Assembly: GCA_023389575.1 (NCBI GenBank)
Contig: JAEWEG010000044.1
Coordinates: 1-62,127 of the forward strand
DNA length: 62,127 nucleotides
DNA from: Chloroflexota bacterium
GTDB taxonomy: Bacteria > Chloroflexota > Chloroflexia > Thermomicrobiales > UBA6265
Reading direction: 5' to 3'
Shown here one piece after another: positions 8,379 to 15,884 of the stretch. The position numbers were made by a program, and so were the translations under genes. How positions within the stretch are numbered: the stretch's first letter is position 1; each line of letters begins with the position of its first letter. The notes beneath the pieces are model-generated. The model saw nothing but the letters and a program-made list of their open reading frames with translations, had not been told where the DNA came from and did no database searches.

Positions 8379-9948
8379 CCCCACCCCCTTGCGTGCCCGG
8401 AACCGACCCTGGCTCGAACGGGTCGAGCGGGAATATCGGTCGCGGGATGCGGGTGTAGGTCAGGCGGCCCAGGTCCGATGGGCTCAGCCCGGGGCTCTCA
8501 ACATCAATCATGGTGCTCGCTAGGTTCTGGAATCCTGCCCGGTAATGGACACTTGATTTCACGGCAAGCCACTGGCGCCGTTCTGGGGCGAGGCCACCAG
8601 CCCGAAACACGGACGGGTCCAGTGATTGCGCGCGTCGTTCGCTGAGAATAACCGAAATCGACCCCACCTGGAGCGTGGCGATGCGCCCGATCCTGTTGAT
8701 GGCGCCATTCGCCATCGTGCCTTCGTTGGCGAAAACGCCCTGGCCCAGGTGCGTGATTCGCCAGTTCGCCACCAGGGGTTCGCCCGAACTCGCGTCCAGC
8801 TTGCCGCCCACCCCCAGCCGGATCGTGGTCCCCTCCCCCGCCTCGTGACAGGCCGCCACCGCCTCTGGATCGACGATCGCCGCCAGCGCGGCGTCGGTGT
8901 AACCACCTTCGATCAGGTGACGCAGCAGATGCGTGCCGTCGCCCATGCCACCCGCGCCGGGATTGTCGGCGAGTTCCGCCAGCACGGTCGGTCCATCGGG
9001 CGATGTCTTGGGGAGATCGGACAGCGATGTCCCGCGCACCTGGAACGACTCCCGGAGGTCCCACCAGGCGTTGGCCAGTTCGTTCGTCACCTCGCTGGCG
9101 TCGACGCGGAAGCGCGGATGGTCCCACGAGTAGGCCAGCACCGTCGCGCCCGCCCCTGGGACATCGGAGTAGGGGAACCCCGGCACCAGCGAAATCGACG
9201 CCATCGACCGCTCCGAGCGCCACACATTCGCCGCCTCCAGCACCGGCGACATCGGCGAGCCTTCCGCCGTGCGCTGCGCCAGAAGCGGCATCAGGAGCGG
9301 GAGCTTCCGGAACGCCTTCACCGCGTACGGTTCGCCGGATGTCATCACCATGTTCAGCAGGTGGGTCATCGCCTCACGACCGCGAGCTTCGGTATCCGTA
9401 TGGGGATAGCATTCGTAGCCCACCAGCAGGTCGGCCTGGTCCACCATGGTTTCGGTCAGGTTCGCATGCGAATCGATTACCGCCACGATTGGACAGGCCC
9501 GTCCCACGGTCTCCCGCACCCGCCGAAGCAGCGTTCCATCGGCGTCGTGGTCCGACTCGGTCACCATCGCCCCGTGCAGGAACAGCATCACCCCGTCCAG
9601 GCCGGGCCACTGGCGGGAGAGGAACCGGAGCCTTCCCAGGAGATCATCGGCGAGCGTGTCGAACGCCGCGTCCTCGACCTTCCCGCCCGGCACCGCCGAC
9701 GCGAACAGCGTCGGGAGCAGGGACGCCCGCTCCTCCGCCATGGCGATCGCTCCGCCGGGAGCGCTCTTCGTACCGCGGGCAGCCGATAGCATCGCCTCGC
9801 CGCGCAGCAGTGAGCGCATCGCGAAGTCGTCCAGTGTCGTTGGCCGGGAAGAGAACGTGTTCGTCTCGTGCAGGATCCCTCCGATCGCGATTCTCGGAGG
9901 TCGGCTCGATTGTGGCTGGCGTTCGCCGGACATATCCATGAACCGCAT
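8371..9948 (-). CDS. M81-family metallopeptidase (MlrC-like)
   Basis: This 525-residue protein matches the MlrC family (DUF1485 N-terminal domain plus MlrC C-terminal domain), named after an enzyme of microcystin breakdown. Most members act on unknown small peptides. Visible hallmarks are GGILHETNTFS at the N-terminus, FLHGAMVTESDHDADG near 130, VIDSHANLT near 160 with a likely metal-binding Asp/His pair, and DNPGAGGMGDGTHLL near 330. It shares a bicistronic unit with the cell-wall amidase, which makes peptidoglycan-peptide or D-peptide processing conceivable but unproven. Three in-frame Met codons crowd the start (9948, 9939, 9933) and no ribosome site decides among them. Confidence 0.85.
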   Translation of the reverse strand: MRFMDMSGERQPQSSRPPRIAIGGILHETNTFSSRPTTLDDFAMRSLLRGEAMLSAARGTKSAPGGAIAMAEERASLLPTLFASAVPGGKVEDAAFDTLADDLLGRLRFLSRQWPGLDGVMLFLHGAMVTESDHDADGTLLRRVRETVGRACPIVAVIDSHANLTETMVDQADLLVGYECYPHTDTEARGREAMTHLLNMVMTSGEPYAVKAFRKLPLLMPLLAQRTAEGSPMSPVLEAANVWRSERSMASISLVPGFPYSDVPGAGATVLAYSWDHPRFRVDASEVTNELANAWWDLRESFQVRGTSLSDLPKTSPDGPTVLAELADNPGAGGMGDGTHLLRHLIEGGYTDAALAAIVDPEAVAACHEAGEGTTIRLGVGGKLDASSGEPLVANWRITHLGQGVFANEGTMANGAINRIGRIATLQVGSISVILSERRAQSLDPSVFRAGGLAPERRQWLAVKSSVHYRAGFQNLASTMIDVESPGLSPSDLGRLTYTRIPRPIFPLDPFEPGSVPGTQGGGDA

Positions 9949-10062
9949 TATGAATCACCCGCGGGACAGCGGGCACACCGGCTCGCCTGCTGCTACCATG
10001 GGCGCGATTTCGAAGACCAGTTTCCTGACCAGCACGGCCACGACGCGAAAGGACACGCCTCC

Positions 10063-10692
10063 ATGCTCTTCGAGCACAAGCAGAAGGTTCTCTTCATCGG
10101 CGACAGCATTACCGACACCGGCCGGCGCGACGTCAACGCGCCATTCGGCAACGGCTACATGAGCCTCGTCCGGGCCATGACCATCGCCCGCTATCCCTAT
10201 CTCGGCCTCAAGTGGGAAAACCGCGGTATCGGTGGCGACACCGTCCGCCACCTCGCGGCCCGCTGGCAGCAGGATGTCATCGCCGAGCAACCGGACTGGC
10301 TCTCGGTCAAGATCGGCATCAACGACGTCTGGCGCAGTTTAGACCGAAATGGCGACGGCGCGGTCTCCGTCGACGAGTACGAAACGACCTATCGCGAACT
10401 GCTGAAGGCCGCCGTCGAGTTCACCGGCTGCAAGCTGATCATCGCCGAGCCGTATGTGATCGAGTCCAACCGTCAGGACCCGATGCGCGTCCAGATGGAG
10501 CAGTACGCGCGGGTTGCCCGCAAACTCGCGGAGGAGTTCGACGCCGTCCAGGTCCACACTCAGGAAGCCTTCGACGAGGCCGTCAAAACCACAGGCGAAA
10601 CCGCCTGGGCCCATGACAGGATTCATCCGAACCTGGAAGGCCATGCGGTCATCGCCAACGCGTTCCTGCGCGCGATCGGCTGGGAACTGTAA
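10063..10692 (+). CDS. SGNH/GDSL-family hydrolase
   Basis: This 209-residue esterase/lipase-type protein has block I GDSITDTGR near residue 15, the block II glycine in RGIGGDT, block III GIND near 85, and the catalytic Asp/His in DRIHPNLEGH near 190. That is the full SGNH set. Substrates of this clade are commonly acetylated sugars or short esters. An insertion right after block III (DRNGDGAVSVDEYE) matches a canonical EF-hand calcium loop position by position (see findings). It has no signal peptide. The start at 10063 is preceded by AAAGGA; the longer upstream frame is not protein-like. The GNAT gene follows after 2 bases. Confidence 0.92.
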   Translation: MLFEHKQKVLFIGDSITDTGRRDVNAPFGNGYMSLVRAMTIARYPYLGLKWENRGIGGDTVRHLAARWQQDVIAEQPDWLSVKIGINDVWRSLDRNGDGAVSVDEYETTYRELLKAAVEFTGCKLIIAEPYVIESNRQDPMRVQMEQYARVARKLAEEFDAVQVHTQEAFDEAVKTTGETAWAHDRIHPNLEGHAVIANAFLRAIGWEL

Positions 10693-10694
10693 TC

Positions 10695-11246
10695 GTGCCG
10701 ATCGTCGTCGAGCCGATGGACACCGCGACCCTCGATGGCCACACTGGCGACATCGAGCAGGTCTATCGGCGCGCCTTCGACACGACACCCGACCAGGCTG
10801 AAGCTTTCATTGAAAAGGCATTCACCAGGCACCAAACGTATCCCGGCTTCACGGGCGACCTGGCGCTCGATGGTGACCAGGTCGTGGGCTTCGTCTACGG
10901 CTATCACAGTGGCCGGGGCGGATGGTGGCATTCCACCATTCGCCCCGCGCTGGTCGAGAACGGTCACGGATCGTGGCTGGACGATGCCTTCGAATTCGTG
11001 GAACTGGCGGTCGATCCCGACTGGCAGGGTCACGGCATTGGTGGCCGCCTCCACGACGCCATCCTCGCCCGCGTCTCCGAACGCACCGCCCTGCTCTCCA
11101 CCGGCCCCGCCCCCTCCAACGCGCACCACCTGTATGCTTCCCGCGGCTGGCGGGTGCTGATCCCGGAATTCCGCTTCACGCGAACTGGCGACCCTGCCGT
11201 CATCATGGGCCTCGACATTCCAACTTACCGCTCACGCTGCTCCTGA
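10695..11246 (+). CDS. GNAT-family N-acetyltransferase
   Basis: This 183-residue GNAT-fold protein would transfer an acyl group from acyl-CoA to an amine. The acetyl-CoA-binding motif A is seen as ELAVDPDWQGHGIGGRLHD (about residues 104-122), with the R/Q-x-x-G-x-G/A loop as QGHGIGG. Motif B follows with NAHHLYASRGW. It starts with GTG 2 bases after the SGNH hydrolase stop, so the two are co-transcribed. Acetyl transfer next to a putative deacetylating esterase suggests linked chemistry, but the acceptor substrate is unknown. Confidence 0.88.
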   Translation: MPIVVEPMDTATLDGHTGDIEQVYRRAFDTTPDQAEAFIEKAFTRHQTYPGFTGDLALDGDQVVGFVYGYHSGRGGWWHSTIRPALVENGHGSWLDDAFEFVELAVDPDWQGHGIGGRLHDAILARVSERTALLSTGPAPSNAHHLYASRGWRVLIPEFRFTRTGDPAVIMGLDIPTYRSRCS

Positions 11247-11850
11247 TTGCCGGAGCTTGGTCACTCCATGGCGCCCTGATGAGCGCCCACCCCACGTCAT
11301 CCCGGCCACGGCCGGCCACACTGACAAAGCCCCGCCCCGCCTCAACACACCAGTCCACCACGGCTCTAGCCGCCGCGGATTCCAATCCTCGAACGTCACT
11401 TCAAACAGCCCACGCCCCAACTCGATGTCCCACTCACCAGTACGGAAGGCCCAACCGGCATCCTCGCGAACCATGCCCTGCCGCGCCTGCCGGTGTGTGG
11501 CCTTCCCACCAGCGCTGCTCATCGCCGCCTTCTGCCACGCCCCACCGAACTAATGGCACCTATTTGTAGGGGCGTATCCCCGTTCATTCATGGCCATTTC
11601 ATACTCAAACGGAGGGTGTCCGCCCTGCCTCACTTTCGACGCCTGCTGGAATCTGTCCTCGAACGCGTGGCTCGACCATTCATGCCGCATTCCCCGACCC
11701 TATGTGCCCCTACGGAAACCCTGAGAAACCGGCTATGGGGACGCTGCATACGCTATCTGGTTACCGTATGGGTTTCCCCTGCAATGGCGGGGTTTCCTCA
11801 CTTCGATGCGTTCACTGGGTGGGAATCCTGATACCCGGCCGTCCGCCGAA
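11247..11850. repeat. Gene-free spacer with palindromic repeat fragments
   Basis: I see no convincing gene. At 11553-11570 lies GGCACCTATTTGTAGGGG, a near copy of 3100-3117. At 11712-11779 an inverted repeat GGAAACCC (11714-11721) / GGGTTTCC (11770-11777) with AACC/GGTT inside matches the architecture and ends of the element at 48331-48397. The frames through this spacer are low-complexity and not family-like. Confidence 0.55.
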
Positions 11851-11990
11851 CACGACAACATCATTACCGCGCCAACATTAATGCGAACGTCCACAGTAAT
11901 TCGCCGGTTCGAAAAGCCCGTCGTTCCGGGCAAAATCGACTATCGAAGCGGAATAAATGGATTAATGAATTAATGTTGGCGAAAACACAC
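11851..11990 (+). repeat. Inverted-repeat element, copy A (112-bp core, 13-bp ends)
   Basis: The core 11870-11981 is bounded by a perfect 13-bp inverted repeat, CGCCAACATTAAT / ATTAATGTTGGCG. It contains an internal hairpin (GCCCG tcgtt CGGGC). A second copy of exactly the same core length lies at 22550-22661 in the opposite orientation, about 80% identical by hand alignment, with homology extending about 20 bases beyond the left end. No transposase is encoded. It lies about 130 bases upstream of the 595-residue unknown gene, and its AT-rich end could supply a promoter. Confidence 0.75.
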
Positions 11991-12110
11991 AGTCCCCAGC
12001 GAATGGCTCCATCGCGCTCACGACTGTGGTACACAATGGAACAACGGCACTGGCGGGAACTCGCCATTCCCAGGCCAGCGAAACCATGCACGTGGGAGAG
12101 GCATAACCTG

Positions 12111-13898
12111 ATGACCGATCAATCGCGGCAATCGCGGCACCTCCAGGCCCAGCCACCTCTCTCCGCCCAGAAAAACCCCGATCAGGTGGCCGGACGGCGC
12201 GAGGTCGAACTGTACGCCCGCACCTATACCACCCTGCTCCAAAGCTCCGGCGCCATCGGTGTCTCCTCCCTCGAGCCGGCCCACCTCACCGCCGAATCCT
12301 CGCTCCACGCCGGCGCCGAGGAACCCAAGCCAGACCTCAACGCCTTTCTCTACTCGGCCAACCGCATTCCGGCCTGCATCGTCGACGTCCAGCACATCGT
12401 CCTCGGTCAGACCCAGCGGGCCTTCGTCCGCTCGGGCTATACCGAACTCGACGCCTGGGAAACCGTCTCCGCCCCCGGGCGCAGGCGCCGCTGGCACTGG
12501 AACGGCAGCGACATCCTCGCCGCCTACATCGCCTCCACCTCCGACCTCGACGACCTCATTCCATCGATCGTTGCCTACCAGATCGAGTGGAACAAGATGC
12601 ACTATCTCCTCCGCGAGGCTCCCGAGGCCAAAGACCTGATCGTCGCCGCCTCCGAGGGCGCGGAACTCGACAGCGACCAGCTCACCAGCATCCTCGACGC
12701 CCTCCTGTTCGACGATTCCGACTGGGGCCGTCTCCGGGGCGTCTGGGGCGAGGATTTCTGGCGGAACCTCGCCGCCGTCACCCGCATCCGCCGCCGGATG
12801 GACCTCCGCATGCTCGGTGGCACCTATCTTGGCTACGCCCGGTCCGCCCGGTCCTGGTGGCGGCCGGTCGCCACCCGCGCCACCGAGGAAGTCCTCCGCG
12901 ACCGGCCGATCTACTTCGTCTCGTCCAATACCCACAGCATCGCGAACACCCTCTCCGGCGTCGCCTATCGGCGGGAAGACGAGCTCAAGCAGTTCATCCG
13001 CGACACTAGCCACTCCGAACTGCTTCCGGAACTCGAACGCGTCGAATCCGGCGAACAGCGCGCCTCGCTTGAAAACCTCCTCTACTTCACCGCCCGCCCC
13101 TGGTTCCACGGCCCCCAACGGGCGGAGGAGCGCCGCAAGCGCCAGCAGGAAGAGGAAGCCGTCGGCATCGTACACGTCGATCCCACCGGGCCGGTCGATG
13201 TCGGCGTCCAGATCATCGACCTCTCGAAGCTCGATCCGTCCTGTTTCGACAAGCGCCTGGCCGGGTTCGATCCCACTCATTCCGACGCCGTCATCATCAA
13301 CATCAACTACCCGCTGGGCATGGGCGCCTTCCACATCATGTCGCAGGTCGGCGTCGCCACCGACCAGCTCCGGGGCGTCTACGTGCTTGGCAAGGCGGCC
13401 ACGCTCAACGGCCGCATCGGCGACATCATGCTGTCGGATGTCGTCTACGACGAGCACTCCGGCAACACCTACTGGTTCGACAACTGCTTCGGGTACGAGG
13501 CCGTCGCCCCGTACCTGATCTTCGGCGCGGCGCTCGACAATCAGAAGGCGGTCACCGTCAAGGGCACCTTCCTCCAGAACGAGGGCTATCTCGACTTCTA
13601 TTACAAGGGGAACTACACCGTCGTCGAAATGGAGGCCGGTCCGTACCTCAGCGCCCTGTACGAGGATGTCTTCCTCGAACGCCACCCGGCCAATGACGCC
13701 ATCAACCTGGCGCCTCTGTCCTCGCACCTCGATCTCGGCATCATCCACTACGCGTCGGATACGCCATACACCCGTGCCCATACGCTTGGCGCTCGCGGCA
13801 TGTCGTTCTACGGCATGGACTCGACCTACGCCTCGACCATCGCCATTCTCCAGCGCATTTTCAACCTGGAACGGCAACGGGCGGACGCCGGGAAATGA
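12111..13898 (+). CDS. Unrecognised 595-aa protein, nucleoside-phosphorylase-like C-terminus
   Basis: I cannot name this protein securely; it may be of the DUF6909 kind. The first two thirds are alpha-helical and Trp/Arg-rich (WRRPVATRATEE, YFVSSNTHSIANTLSG). The last third has a phosphorylase-like pattern: ININYPLGMGAFHIM, a GRIGDIMLSDVVYDE segment, then VVEMEAGPYLSALYE, echoing the Met-Glu element that binds ribose in nucleoside phosphorylases. It has no signal peptide or membrane segment. The longest frame starts inside repeat element A, so ATG 12111, preceded by GGGAGAGG, is preferred. Its stop overlaps the thioesterase start (ATGA), so the two are coupled. Confidence 0.8.
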   Translation: MTDQSRQSRHLQAQPPLSAQKNPDQVAGRREVELYARTYTTLLQSSGAIGVSSLEPAHLTAESSLHAGAEEPKPDLNAFLYSANRIPACIVDVQHIVLGQTQRAFVRSGYTELDAWETVSAPGRRRRWHWNGSDILAAYIASTSDLDDLIPSIVAYQIEWNKMHYLLREAPEAKDLIVAASEGAELDSDQLTSILDALLFDDSDWGRLRGVWGEDFWRNLAAVTRIRRRMDLRMLGGTYLGYARSARSWWRPVATRATEEVLRDRPIYFVSSNTHSIANTLSGVAYRREDELKQFIRDTSHSELLPELERVESGEQRASLENLLYFTARPWFHGPQRAEERRKRQQEEEAVGIVHVDPTGPVDVGVQIIDLSKLDPSCFDKRLAGFDPTHSDAVIININYPLGMGAFHIMSQVGVATDQLRGVYVLGKAATLNGRIGDIMLSDVVYDEHSGNTYWFDNCFGYEAVAPYLIFGAALDNQKAVTVKGTFLQNEGYLDFYYKGNYTVVEMEAGPYLSALYEDVFLERHPANDAINLAPLSSHLDLGIIHYASDTPYTRAHTLGARGMSFYGMDSTYASTIAILQRIFNLERQRADAGK

Positions 13899-14383
13899 CC
13901 CGGCCCCGCACCTTCTTCCGCGCTCATGTTCGCGTGCGCTTTCACGAATGCGATCCCCTCGGCCACGTCAACAACGCCGTTTACCTCGGCTATCTCGAGC
14001 AGGTCGCCATCGACCACGCGGCCGCCGCGGGCTGGCCAGCTTCCCGGCTCAGGCAGGAAGCCGGCGCCGTCTTCGTCGCACGCCGCCATGAAATTGACTT
14101 CCTTCGGCCCGCGTTCGAAAACGATGTGCTGGAAATCGTCACCTGGCCGGAGGGGATGTCCGCCGCCCGCGCCTTCCGCCGCTACGAGGTCCGCAAGGTC
14201 GACCATGATCCGCTCCGGCTCCCTCCGGACGAACTGCTTCCGGTGGACTGGCCCAGGCCAGAGGGCCGCGACAACCTGCTGATCACCGCCCGCACCGAGT
14301 GGGCGTTCGCCAATGTCGAGCGGGGGCGTCCCGTTCGCATCCCCGATACCGTGACCAGGGACTTTCTGGAGGAAGACGAATGA
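13895..14383 (+). CDS. Hotdog-fold acyl-CoA thioesterase (4HBT family)
   Basis: This 162-residue protein belongs to the YbgC/4-hydroxybenzoyl-CoA thioesterase type. The family signature with its catalytic Asp is RFHECDPLGHVNNAVYLGYLE near residues 16-36, followed by the usual hotdog strands and HEIDFLRPAFENDVLEI. It would hydrolyse an acyl-CoA in the cytoplasm. It overlaps the genes on both sides by ATGA (13895-13898 and 14380-14383), so it is the middle member of a tightly coupled three-gene unit. The chain length or acyl type is not predictable. Confidence 0.9.
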   Translation: MTRPRTFFRAHVRVRFHECDPLGHVNNAVYLGYLEQVAIDHAAAAGWPASRLRQEAGAVFVARRHEIDFLRPAFENDVLEIVTWPEGMSAARAFRRYEVRKVDHDPLRLPPDELLPVDWPRPEGRDNLLITARTEWAFANVERGRPVRIPDTVTRDFLEEDE

Positions 14384-15384
14384 ACGTCATTCAGGTGGGC
14401 GTCGGCAAGATGGGACAGCACTGGCTCGATGTCCTCTGGAAGTCGGAGGACGTCAACCTCATCGGCGTCGTGGAACCGGTCGACCAGTTGCGCGAGGCCG
14501 CCAACGAGAAGACTGGACTGCCGCCGGATCGCGGCTTCCGGAGCCTCGACGAGGCGCTCGCCGCCCTCGAGTTCGACGCCGCCGTGGTCGTAACCCCGCC
14601 TCCCACCCATCGGCCCATCGCTGGGCAACTCCTCGAAGCTGGCAAGCATGTGCTCATGGAGAAGCCGCTCGCCACCACCATCGAGGATGCGCGGGAGCTG
14701 GTCGATATCGCCGCCCGCGCCGATCGCGTGCTCATGGTTGCGCAGAACTACCGCTACTTCAACGCCTTCGCCACCGTTCGCGATCTCATTGCTCGCGGCG
14801 AGGTTGGCGCGGTGTCGGCGGTCAACATCGCGTTCCACAAGGACGCTCGCACCATGTTCGGATACGGTGACTTTCGCTACTCGATGGAGCATGTGCTCCT
14901 GGTCGACATGTCCATCCACCACTTCGACATGATCCGGGCGGCGCTTGGCGACAACGCGAAACGGGTCTACGCCCAAACCTGGCACGTGCCCGATGGCAAC
15001 TTCCAGTACGATCCCGCGGCCTCGGTCCTGCTCACCATGGAAAGTGGAGCGACGGTGACGTACACCGGAAACTGGGCAACGTACAGTCCCGAGACATCAT
15101 GGAACGGCGACTGGGAAATCGTCGGCGAGAGGGGCCGGATTTCCTGGACCGGCGGCGACTGGAATCAGGCCGATATCACGATCCAGCACTGGGGCGAGGA
15201 AGCGCGCCCGGTCGAGTTGGTCCAGTTGGAACGCGGCGGACAGGAGGGGCTGCTCCACGAGTTCGTCACCGCCCTGGCCAACGGCACGCAGCCGGACACC
15301 GCCGCCGCCAGCAACATCGACAGCCTCGCCATCGTCTTCGCGGCGGTCGAGTCCGCTGAAACCGGCCGCGCCGTCGAACTCTGA
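14380..15384 (+). CDS. Gfo/Idh/MocA-family oxidoreductase
   Basis: This 334-residue NAD(P)-dependent dehydrogenase is of the glucose-fructose/inositol dehydrogenase type. The N-terminal Rossmann motif is VGVGKMGQHW (residues 5-14), the cofactor/substrate signature is MEKPLATTIEDA near 92, and the C-terminal domain carries the expected HHFDMIRAALG segment. Members oxidise or reduce sugars, inositols or bile pigments. It is the last gene of the coupled unit with the unknown protein and thioesterase. The start at 14380 (not the longer upstream frame) gives the ATGA overlap and begins directly with the Rossmann strand. Confidence 0.92.
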   Translation: MNVIQVGVGKMGQHWLDVLWKSEDVNLIGVVEPVDQLREAANEKTGLPPDRGFRSLDEALAALEFDAAVVVTPPPTHRPIAGQLLEAGKHVLMEKPLATTIEDARELVDIAARADRVLMVAQNYRYFNAFATVRDLIARGEVGAVSAVNIAFHKDARTMFGYGDFRYSMEHVLLVDMSIHHFDMIRAALGDNAKRVYAQTWHVPDGNFQYDPAASVLLTMESGATVTYTGNWATYSPETSWNGDWEIVGERGRISWTGGDWNQADITIQHWGEEARPVELVQLERGGQEGLLHEFVTALANGTQPDTAAASNIDSLAIVFAAVESAETGRAVEL

Positions 15385-15451
15385 CGACATCTCTCAAGAA
15401 GTGCCGGACCGCGGCGGGTGGCGCGCTCCGGCGCCGAGATTGTGAAAAATG

Positions 15452-15480
15452 TTGCGTTCCAAACCAATGACCTGTATAGT
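15452..15480 (+). promoter_or_regulatory. Sigma-70-type promoter of the aspartate kinase leader
   Basis: TTGCGT (15452-15457), a 17-bp spacer and TATAGT (15475-15480) form a good sigma-70-type promoter. The expected start of transcription is about 15486-15487, which coincides with the ATG of the leader ORF, so the leader would be translated from a leaderless or nearly leaderless RNA. Confidence 0.7.
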
Positions 15481-15486
15481 CAGCGC

Positions 15487-15597
15487 ATGAACACGTTCGC
15501 GCAGGGCGCACTCACCGGCACTACCAAGCAGGCGATCTCGATGTCGATTATTGACACCGAGATTAAGTGCTTGCCTGCTGGGCCGGGTGTGAACTGA
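15487..15597 (+). CDS. Putative 36-aa attenuator leader peptide
   Basis: A 37-codon frame starts at the predicted transcription start. It has five Thr, four Ile, one internal Met and two Lys codons, all end products of the aspartate pathway. Runs include GTT-K around codons 11-14 and an I-S-M-S-I-I stretch at codons 17-22, with the stop at 15595-15597. No ribosome site is possible if the RNA begins at the ATG. Reading of this frame is an inference from its position, composition and overlap with the pairing segments of the downstream attenuator. No homologue is known to me. Confidence 0.5.
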   Translation: MNTFAQGALTGTTKQAISMSIIDTEIKCLPAGPGVN

Positions 15598-15661
15598 CCG
15601 ACGACGGGTCATCAACACGAAACCGGAACAGCAGGCGGGGATGAAAGTCCCCGCCTTTCTT
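15527..15661 (+). promoter_or_regulatory. Putative transcription attenuator before aspartate kinase
   Basis: Four segments can form alternative pairs. Segment 1 AGCAGGC (15527-15533) and flanking ATCTCG pair with segment 2, GCCTGCT (15573-15579) plus CGAGAT. Segment 2 can instead pair with segment 3, a second AGCAGGC (15630-15636), helped by CCGG (15583-15586) with CCGG (15623-15626). Segment 3 overlaps the terminator stem GGCGGGGA (15634-15641) / TCCCCGCC (15648-15655), which is followed by TTTCTT. Thus 1:2 allows the terminator and 2:3 blocks it, the classical attenuation layout. Segment 1 lies inside the leader peptide frame. Confidence 0.6.
15634..15661 (+). terminator. Intrinsic terminator within the aspartate kinase leader
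   Basis: An 8-bp GC-only-but-one stem GGCGGGGA / TCCCCGCC with a 6-nt loop is followed by TTTCTT. It lies 224 bases before the aspartate kinase start and after no annotated gene of its own, which is why it is read as an attenuator. Confidence 0.8.
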
Positions 15662-15884
15662 GTGTTCGCTGGTGGGCCGAACCATCAGTGGCACACGGAC
15701 GGAACGGTCAGGGCAGCGGCGCTCACCACCGATCCCCAGAACTCGGACCAGCAGGGAGCAATGGTGCTCAGGCGTGGCGCCGGCAAACTGGAACATGATC
15801 GAACGCCTGACCCACGACCCTCGTCCACGGCGCCAGCAGCCGGGAATCGCGGATCGATCCAATCCCCGCCCCAGGAGCGCACGC

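Noticed and set aside
11232..11522. 96-aa minus-strand frame (FEVTFEDWNPRRLEPWW region)
   Set aside because: No recognisable family, no ribosome site, in a repeat-rich spacer with competing frames on both strands.
11973..12110. Start of the unknown 595-residue protein at 11973 (641-aa frame)
   Set aside because: The first 3 codons lie inside repeat element A and the extension is not protein-like; ATG 12111 has a good ribosome site.
12018..13877. 619-aa minus-strand frame opposite the unknown protein
   Set aside because: It is the antisense shadow of a gene with good codon usage, coupling and ribosome site.
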